9,620 nt of DNA from contig PXFD01000151.1 of assembly GCA_003564505.1 (NCBI GenBank), forward strand, positions 1-9,620, read 5' to 3'. How positions within the stretch are numbered: position 1 is the first letter of the stretch; the number at the start of each line of letters is the position of its first letter. The notes under the pieces were generated by a model. The model did no database searches and was not told the origin of the DNA. It saw only the letters and a list, made by a program, of their open reading frames with translations. A program made the translations under genes and the position numbers. This stretch comes from Syntrophomonadaceae bacterium. Its GTDB lineage: Bacteria; Bacillota_D; Dethiobacteria; DTU022. Shown here in pieces: positions 6,480-9,620 of this stretch.

Positions 6480-7541
6480 TCAATAGAGTAATTGGAACAG
6501 GCTAAGGCTGAAAACACCCAAAAATATTGAAGCTATCAATCCGGCAATTAAAGGCTTAAAGCCAAGCTTTTTAATTTTTGTTAAATCGGTTGTAAGACCG
6601 ACTCCTGCCATCGCTACAACAATTAAAAATTTAGAGAGCCGGTTAAATGCAGTTAACGTTGTTGTCCACAAATCAGAATCTATGACCAGAACATCTCCTA
6701 GTGTCCTCAATACTACTAAACCCAGGAAGCCCAGGATGAAAACCGGAAATGCTGCAAGCATTCTGGAAAGAGCCTGATCGCTAGCTTTGCCTCTTTGCCC
6801 AACCTGAATAAAAATGAAGATAACCGGTAAAAGCATTATTGTTCTAGTCAGCTTAACAATGGTAGCTACCTCTCCCGCTTCATTACCAACGGCAAACCCC
6901 GCTGCTAAGACCTGGGCTGTTTCATGAATAGCAACACCGACCCATCTGCCATACTGGAACTCGCTTAACTGTAAAAATGAGCCAACCACCGGGTATACAA
7001 ATATGGCCAGAAGGCCAAAAATGGTGATCGTTGCAACAGCATAGGTTATATCGCTGTCGTCCGCCTCATCAATGATCGGAGCTGATGCGATAATAGCAGA
7101 TGCTCCACAAATAGCAGTGCCGATACCGATCAGCCTGGCAAGGGATGGTCGAATATTTAATAGCCGCCACATTAATTCCATTAAGATCATGGCAGCAATA
7201 ATAGAAACTATAATCACGGCCAATACAGATAGACCAGTTCTAAAGACTGCCGCAATGCTAAAGTTTAAGCCCATCAGGACAATAGCCACTTTAATGATCT
7301 TCTTAAAGCTAAATTCTATACCCGGAGCAAAAACTGCCGGTATTTTTAGCAAAGCCCTAATTAGCAAACCAACTAATATGGCGATTATTACTTCGCTGAT
7401 GACTTTTTCTTCATTAACCGCTACCTGGTCGGCTAAAATTATAGCTGCAATTGCCACGGCCAGTGTAAACGCAAGACCCGGAAGAATTATTCCAGTCATT
7501 TTAGTCAAAGAACACTGGTCACTTTTAAATAAATTGACCAT
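6480..7541 (-). CDS. YeiH/UPF0324 family membrane protein, putative sulfate or organosulfur-anion exporter
   Basis: This is a highly hydrophobic integral membrane protein, with roughly ten helices. Motifs match the UPF0324/YeiH (PSE) family: GIGTAICGASAI in mid-protein, then APIIDEADDSDITYAVATI, and AIHETAQVLAAG before a later helix pair, ending with GVGLTTDLTKIKKLG. Family members are proposed to export sulfate or related anions, but few have been tested, so the substrate here is open. I chose the ATG at 7541 (353 residues, the usual family length) because GGAAGCAGG lies 6 bases upstream. An in-frame TTG at 7589 would add 16 polar residues but has no good binding site. The gene follows the isocitrate dehydrogenase closely, so it is probably read from the same transcript. 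Confidence 0.85.
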   Translation of the reverse strand: MVNLFKSDQCSLTKMTGIILPGLAFTLAVAIAAIILADQVAVNEEKVISEVIIAILVGLLIRALLKIPAVFAPGIEFSFKKIIKVAIVLMGLNFSIAAVFRTGLSVLAVIIVSIIAAMILMELMWRLLNIRPSLARLIGIGTAICGASAIIASAPIIDEADDSDITYAVATITIFGLLAIFVYPVVGSFLQLSEFQYGRWVGVAIHETAQVLAAGFAVGNEAGEVATIVKLTRTIMLLPVIFIFIQVGQRGKASDQALSRMLAAFPVFILGFLGLVVLRTLGDVLVIDSDLWTTTLTAFNRLSKFLIVVAMAGVGLTTDLTKIKKLGFKPLIAGLIASIFLGVFSLSLFQLLY

Positions 7542-7547
7542 ATTTAA

Positions 7548-7556
7548 CCTGCTTCC
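7548..7556 (-). promoter_or_regulatory. Ribosome binding site deciding the YeiH start
   Basis: On the minus strand GGAAGCAGG ends 6 bases before ATG 7541. It is a moderate Shine-Dalgarno match, better than anything before the alternative TTG at 7589, where only AGAAGAA directly abuts the codon. Confidence 0.5.
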
Positions 7557-7606
7557 AAGATTTCGAATTTTACTGTCAGTAAGCTTCAATTCTTCTGCTT
7601 ATGGTC

Positions 7607-8614
7607 CTAATCAGATTGCTCGACCCTCCTGGCCAGGGCTGCGGCCATCTCGTTTGTACCTGCACTGCCGCCTAAGTCGGCAGTCAGGTCTTTGCCTTCC
7701 TTAATCTGTTCGGCAAGGGCTTTTTCAATGCGGTCGGCTGCTTCTCTTTCTTCCATATGCCGCAGCATTAACACTGCAGCCATGATCATGGCTGAAGGGT
7801 TTACGTAATTTTTCCCCGCGTACTTGGGCGCGCTGCCGTGAACCGGCTCAAAGAGGGCTGCCTTATCCCCGATGTTTGCTCCCGGAACAACACCCAGCCC
7901 ACCAACCAGGCCGGCACATAGATCGGATAAAATATCTCCATAGAGGTTTGGCATGACCATAACATCATACAGCTCGGGTTTTTGAACCAGCTGCATGGCC
8001 ATATTATCAACGATGCGGTCTTCAAACTCTATCTGAGGATACTTTTCTGCCACTTCGCGGGCAATATCCAGGAAAAGACCGTCGCTCAGTTTGAGGATGT
8101 TGGCCTTATGTACGGCGGTCACTTTCTTCCGATCATTATCGCGGGCATAATCAAAGGCAAAACGAACAATCCTTTCAGAAGCTTTACGGGTGATAATTTT
8201 TATGCTCTCAGCTGCATCAGTCCCGACCATATGCTCTACCCCGGAATATAAGTCTTCAGTATTTTCGCGGACTACAACCAGGTCGATATCTTCATAGCGA
8301 GACTTGATACCGGGAAAAGTTTTTGATGGGCGCAGGTTGGCATATAGATCTAGCTCCATCCGCAGGGCTACATTGATGCTGCGAAATCCTGAGCCGATCG
8401 GGGTAGTCAGCGGCCCCTTCAGGCCGACCTTGTTCTTTATCAGGGATTCGATAACTTTTTCAGGCAGCGGTGTACCGTATTTTTCAAGCGCTCCCTCACC
8501 GGCGGTAACTTCATCCCAGGTTATTTTAACTCCTGTCGCCTCAATTACTTTCAGGGTGGCCTCTGTAATATCCGGACCGATACCGTCACCTTTAATTAAT
8601 GTAACCCTATGCAT
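7607..8614 (-). CDS. Isocitrate dehydrogenase, NAD(P)-dependent, short IDH3/HICDH-like type
   Basis: The 335-residue beta-decarboxylating dehydrogenase converts isocitrate to 2-oxoglutarate. Seen are GDGIGPD (9-15), FRSINVALR (77-85, with the isocitrate-type Ser79 and Asn81), [11 protein letters not shown] (90-100), [13 protein letters not shown] (113-125), VHKANI (168-173), DNMAMQLV (203-210), YGDILSD (225-231, metal-binding aspartates) and [12 protein letters not shown] (256-267). The [10 protein letters not shown] and SINVALR motifs favour isocitrate or homoisocitrate over isopropylmalate. The coenzyme loop PKYAG resembles NADP enzymes, while the C-terminus [15 protein letters not shown] resembles the NAD type, so the coenzyme is uncertain. 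The ATG has GAGGAGG (8623-8629) 8 bases upstream, overlapping the coaE stop, which implies coupled translation. In an anaerobe it would mainly supply 2-oxoglutarate for glutamate synthesis. Confidence 0.85.
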   Translation of the reverse strand: MHRVTLIKGDGIGPDITEATLKVIEATGVKITWDEVTAGEGALEKYGTPLPEKVIESLIKNKVGLKGPLTTPIGSGFRSINVALRMELDLYANLRPSKTFPGIKSRYEDIDLVVVRENTEDLYSGVEHMVGTDAAESIKIITRKASERIVRFAFDYARDNDRKKVTAVHKANILKLSDGLFLDIAREVAEKYPQIEFEDRIVDNMAMQLVQKPELYDVMVMPNLYGDILSDLCAGLVGGLGVVPGANIGDKAALFEPVHGSAPKYAGKNYVNPSAMIMAAVLMLRHMEEREAADRIEKALAEQIKEGKDLTADLGGSAGTNEMAAALARRVEQSD

Positions 8615-8622
8615 TTCATCCG

Positions 8623-8629
8623 CCTCCTC
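8623..8629 (-). promoter_or_regulatory. Ribosome binding site of the isocitrate dehydrogenase, overlapping the coaE stop
   Basis: GAGGAGG on the minus strand lies 8 bases before ATG 8614 and overlaps the coaE stop codon TGA (8628-8630). This is a classic operon junction that allows translational coupling. Confidence 0.85.
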
Positions 8630-9224
8630 ATTGATTAATTTTCTGCCAGAATTGATCCACCTGGCGGGCTGTTTCGGTCATTGAACCGCTGTTATCAATA
8701 ACTGTATGGGCATGTTTTCGTTTCTCTTCCAGGGGCATCTGGGAATTAAGGCGTAATTCCGCATCCCTGAGGCTAAGCCCATCTCGCTGCTGCAGGCGGG
8801 AAAGCTGTATTTCCCAGGGCACGTAGACCAGCAATATATGATCAACCGTTTTCTGCATGCCGGCCTCTATAAGCAGCGGAATATCATAAACCACGATAGC
8901 ACCGGGATTGTTGGCTTTAATACCTTCAGATAGCTCAACAAAACGACTGCCAACCCGGGGGTGGACTATCTTGTTCAATTTTTCCAGCTTCTTTTTGTCT
9001 TTAAAAACCAGGTTGGCCAATTTTTCACGATCGATGCTCCGGTCGGGAAGGAGAATTGACTGACCCAGCCAGTCTACTATGGCCTGCCAGGCCGGCTGAT
9101 CAGGCTCAACCGCTTCCCTGGCCAACTTATCAGCATCTAACAGGTGTGCTCCCTTCTCTTCAAGCATTTTAGCCACGGTGCTTTTCCCGGAAGCAATCCC
9201 CCCGGTTAATCCTATGATCATCAT
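8628..9224 (-). CDS. coaE: Dephospho-CoA kinase
   Basis: The 198-residue cytoplasmic P-loop kinase phosphorylates the 3'-hydroxyl of dephospho-CoA with ATP, the last step of CoA synthesis. The N-terminus carries [12 protein letters not shown] (5-16, Walker A). DADKLARE (30-37) and DIPLLIEAG (114-122) form the substrate site. The lid region has RLQQRDGLS (143-151), and the end has SQMPLEEK (161-168) and VIDNSGS (175-181), all typical of CoaE at normal length. Two tandem ATGs occur at 9224 and 9221. GGTG lies 2 and 5 bases before them, so the second may be used, giving 197 residues. The gene starts 35 bases after the mutM stop, the mutM-coaE order common in Firmicutes, and its stop overlaps the binding site of the isocitrate dehydrogenase. 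Confidence 0.96.
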   Translation of the reverse strand: MMIIGLTGGIASGKSTVAKMLEEKGAHLLDADKLAREAVEPDQPAWQAIVDWLGQSILLPDRSIDREKLANLVFKDKKKLEKLNKIVHPRVGSRFVELSEGIKANNPGAIVVYDIPLLIEAGMQKTVDHILLVYVPWEIQLSRLQQRDGLSLRDAELRLNSQMPLEEKRKHAHTVIDNSGSMTETARQVDQFWQKINQ

Positions 9225-9259
9225 GTCACCAAACTTTCTGTCCTATTTAAGGGGTAAAT

Positions 9260-9620
9260 TTATTTTTGGCAACAGGGGCAGTAATAGGTGCCCCGCCCGG
9301 CTACAACTTTTTTTTCAATCGGCGTTCCACATGAACACAGGTCATCTTTTCGCCCGTAAACACCAAGTCTTTCCTGGAATTCTCCGAGCGCCCCGCTGGC
9401 GTTGCGGTAGTCGCGAAAGCTGGTGCCGCCGTATTTGATGCCGTCTGCAAGGACATCCTGAATAGCCCGGTAAAGTTTCTCTCCTTTATCCCGGTCCAGG
9501 GTACCCGCTGCCCTTTCCGGATGAAGTCCGCAGCGATAAAGACATTCGTCAGTGTAAATATTACCCATACCTGCAACAAAGTTTTGATCGAGCAGCAGGG
9601 CTTTCAGTTTCGCCTTCTGC
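9260..9620 (-). CDS. mutM: Formamidopyrimidine-DNA glycosylase (Fpg), 3' part, cut by window edge
   Basis: The gene runs off the right edge, so only the C-terminal 120 or so residues are visible. The reading frame stays open to the edge and begins QKAKLKALLLDQNFVAGMGN. MutM excises 8-oxoguanine and ring-opened purines and nicks the abasic site. Seen are the helix-two-turn-helix signature QNFVAGMGNIYTDE, then GGTSFRDYRN, LGVYGRK and the zinc-finger hairpin with VVAGRGTYYCPCC, including the conserved Arg in GRGT. The first zinc knuckle is unusual: it reads LCSCG, a CxC spacing, where most MutM proteins have CxxCG, so one residue is missing between the cysteines. The second knuckle is CPCC (CxxC with an extra Cys). 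The N-terminal Pro-Glu catalytic residues lie outside the window. It precedes coaE by 35 bases, and polA would be expected upstream. Confidence 0.95.
   Translation of the reverse strand, partial: QKAKLKALLLDQNFVAGMGNIYTDECLYRCGLHPERAAGTLDRDKGEKLYRAIQDVLADGIKYGGTSFRDYRNASGALGEFQERLGVYGRKDDLCSCGTPIEKKVVAGRGTYYCPCCQK

Noticed and set aside
7072..7704. Long plus-strand open frame of 210 codons opposite the YeiH gene
   Set aside because: It is an antisense shadow of a membrane-protein gene, with no binding site and no recognisable domain, and it extends into the isocitrate dehydrogenase.

Overview
The window looks like ordinary chromosome from a Gram-positive, Clostridia-like Firmicute. The grounds are strong purine-rich ribosome binding sites (AAGGAGG, GGGAGGAG, GAGGAGG), a near-perfect sigma-A promoter on a tRNA gene, moderate GC content and the mutM-coaE gene pair typical of that phylum. 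The species cannot be named from the sequence alone. I see no transposase, phage gene or CRISPR array.

Left edge (1-340): a minus-strand tRNA-Leu(GAG) with its own promoter, then a short leader into the first plus-strand gene. Plus-strand block (341-4101): a two-domain glycoside hydrolase of uncertain family, an MFS sugar symporter of the GPH/MelB type, and a YbaK-type aminoacyl-tRNA deacylase. The hydrolase and symporter read as a small import-and-cleave cassette for a glycoside. Two identical 38-bp palindromic repeats sit at the two gene junctions, one on each side of the symporter. The first even supplies the stop codon of the hydrolase.

Middle (4102-4362): a gene-free stretch between convergent genes. 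It folds by eye into a compact multi-helix structure (4158-4314) closed by a 7-bp stem, and I suspect a noncoding RNA. This is the least explained part of the window.

Right block (4363-9620, all minus strand, transcribed right to left): the 3' part of mutM (DNA glycosylase, cut by the window edge), coaE (last step of CoA synthesis), an NAD(P)-type isocitrate dehydrogenase, a YeiH/UPF0324 membrane protein, and two paralogous carbon-nitrogen hydrolases. Gaps from mutM to the isocitrate dehydrogenase are 35 bp or less, so at least those genes are probably cotranscribed. Of the two hydrolases, the downstream copy keeps the Glu-Lys-Cys triad. The upstream copy has lost Glu and Lys and keeps only Cys, so it is probably a catalytically changed or dead partner.
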